Positions 4,178 through 5,123 of a stretch of 5,123 bases of DNA are shown piece by piece. Position 1 is the stretch's first letter, and each line of letters begins with the position of its first letter. Made by a program: the position numbers and the translations under genes. The notes beneath the pieces are model-generated. The model was not told where the DNA came from. It ran no database searches and saw nothing but the letters and a program-made list of their open reading frames with translations. Origin of the DNA: JBLHIK01 sp047614005 (GTDB lineage Bacteria > Patescibacteriota > Minisyncoccia > Phycocordibacterales > UBA1006); contig JBLHIK010000028.1 of NCBI GenBank assembly GCA_047614005.1, positions 1 to 5,123 of the forward strand. Reading direction: 5' to 3'.

Positions 4178-5047
4178 TTAATTTTCTACTATGCGATCTA
4201 TTTCTGTTTTTTCTTCTACTTGAACAAATTGCAGATGTCTTGGATTCACAAGCATTACTGCATATACATTTTGAAAAGGATCTCGATCGTCAGATACGAT
4301 ACGACTCACTTTTCCTAATGGTGAGCTGTTTTTATTTTCAAATATGAGAGCACCTTCACTCAAGGTGACTTCATGAGGGAGCTTAATAAATAGCTCTCCA
4401 TTTCCTCTTCCTTCTAGCTCAACACTTACTACTCCTTCTCCTTTCGGAACAGAAGTAGTCACTACTGTGTCACCTTCTTCATTTACATATTCTTCCTGAG
4501 TCTCAGATATATCTATGATTTCCAGTAAGGCTTCTGTTGATACACCAGGAGATGAAACAAGAGTTACCTCGCTCGTAAATCGTGATGTTTTTGTCACTGT
4601 ACCAATACGTACTTTTCCTAATGCATACACATTAGAACCAATATTATAAGAACCATCTACAATAAGAACATCATAAGGAGACCTTGGTGGTGTGGAAATA
4701 ATACGAGAAAGAGAAAGATCACCTACTGCTCTTAATGTATTTTTTCCTTCGATGATTGATCGTAATGTATCATTTTCAAGAAGTAATATATCATTTTCTG
4801 TTTTATATGTTTCATTTTCAAGAGCTTGATTTTTGAATTCATCTCTCTCTTGAATAAGTGAATGCCTTGAAAGCAAGAATGTTTCATTAGTACTACCCAC
4901 TAGCACACCTAAAATATTTCTTGAAGCATTAGAAAGAGCAAGACGAAGACTAGGAGAGAAAAAAGAAATTATAAAAAACAAACCTATGCACGAGATAAGT
5001 ACAATCTTCCAATCAATATTACTTTTATTGCGGCGGTAATTCATCAT
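4178..5047 (-). CDS. mreC: Rod shape-determining protein MreC, 289 aa
   Basis: MreC is a membrane-anchored scaffold of the elongasome that links cytoplasmic MreB filaments to periplasmic or extracellular cell-wall synthases. The layout is typical: a short cytoplasmic N-terminus, one membrane segment (about 13-30, WKIVLISCIGLFFIISFF), a coiled coil (about 62-102, rich in E/N/L with heptad-like spacing), then the beta-barrel pair. Family-like stretches include SRIISTPPRSPYDVLIVDGS (114-133), the first-barrel GKVRIGTVTKTSRFTSEVTLVSSPG (144-168), and the second-barrel PLGKVSRI with the closing VMLVNPRHLQFVQV (243-277). An acidic stretch at about 182-193 (ETQEEYVNEEGD) appears as an added loop. 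The length is normal. The start at 5047 lies inside the end of mreB (23-base overlap). A second ATG follows directly at 5044. The mreB fragment upstream supports the identification. Sequence identity to well-studied MreC looks low, so the call rests on architecture and context. Confidence 0.88.
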   Translation of the reverse strand: MMNYRRNKSNIDWKIVLISCIGLFFIISFFSPSLRLALSNASRNILGVLVGSTNETFLLSRHSLIQERDEFKNQALENETYKTENDILLLENDTLRSIIEGKNTLRAVGDLSLSRIISTPPRSPYDVLIVDGSYNIGSNVYALGKVRIGTVTKTSRFTSEVTLVSSPGVSTEALLEIIDISETQEEYVNEEGDTVVTTSVPKGEGVVSVELEGRGNGELFIKLPHEVTLSEGALIFENKNSSPLGKVSRIVSDDRDPFQNVYAVMLVNPRHLQFVQVEEKTEIDRIVEN

Positions 5048-5123
5048 CGTATTCTATCAGTACTTCTTTCCATGTATCAATATCATCTAATATAATACCT
5101 GTACCGCGAACAACAGCAGAGAG
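5025..5123 (-). CDS. mreB: MreB C-terminal fragment (5' end outside window)
   Basis: The minus strand from the right edge reads LSAVVRGTGIILDDIDTWKEVLIEYDDELPPQ and stops with TAA at 5025-5027. The AVVRGTGI-x-L stretch followed by a short acidic tail matches the C-terminus of the actin-like shape protein MreB. MreB forms membrane-bound filaments that guide cell-wall synthesis. Only about 32 residues are visible, so the ATPase motifs cannot be checked and an MreB-like paralogue is possible. The gene order mreB-mreC is the usual one and raises confidence. The final codons overlap the mreC start in another frame. Confidence 0.82.
   Translation of the reverse strand, partial: LSAVVRGTGIILDDIDTWKEVLIEYDDELPPQ

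Overview
This 5.1 kb window is a bacterial chromosome segment in which every supported gene lies on the minus strand. In transcription order, from right to left, it holds the 3' end of mreB, then mreC, tgt, a small secreted-protein gene, a small membrane-protein gene, and the first three quarters of uvrB, which runs off the left edge. Gene style suggests Patescibacteria/CPR, probably Parcubacteria: compact MreB/MreC genes, a Tgt with a roughly 30-residue insertion after the SGGFQVFSLG motif, a UvrB with 'FRVLGNVIEIMP', and very short gene spacing. This assignment is inference from remembered family features and was not searched.

Right part (2960-5123): mreB and mreC overlap by 23 bases and mreC and tgt are 6 bases apart, so mreB-mreC-tgt looks like one transcription unit. 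It couples cell-shape scaffold genes to a tRNA-modification enzyme. The Tgt catalytic aspartates and zinc ligands are intact. The loop that is GGLAVGE in well-studied bacterial enzymes reads GGSFTKE here.

Middle part (1530-2946): this is the most interesting region. Two tandem cassettes each have the same architecture: an extended -10 promoter, a leader with a large hairpin and an 18-codon aromatic-rich mini-ORF, a small envelope or secreted protein gene, and a strong intrinsic terminator. The 127-bp promoter/leader blocks differ at one base and the 42-bp terminator blocks are identical, yet the two proteins (174 and 161 aa) show no evident relationship. The region is AT-rich: sampled 60-base lines are 25-30% GC, against 40-50% in the flanking genes. 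It looks like a modular or swapped expression-cassette array inserted between tgt and uvrB. The 174-aa protein has a Bacteroidetes-like signal peptide and a tandem 17-residue repeat, so it may be of foreign origin.

Left part (1-1498): uvrB, the damage-verification helicase subunit of UvrABC, is uninterrupted as far as the window goes. A perfect inverted repeat overlaps a candidate extended -10 element immediately before its start codon. This suggests a leaderless transcript, possibly with an operator over the promoter.

No tRNA, rRNA, CRISPR array, transposase or integrase was found. No gene start has a convincing Shine-Dalgarno sequence.
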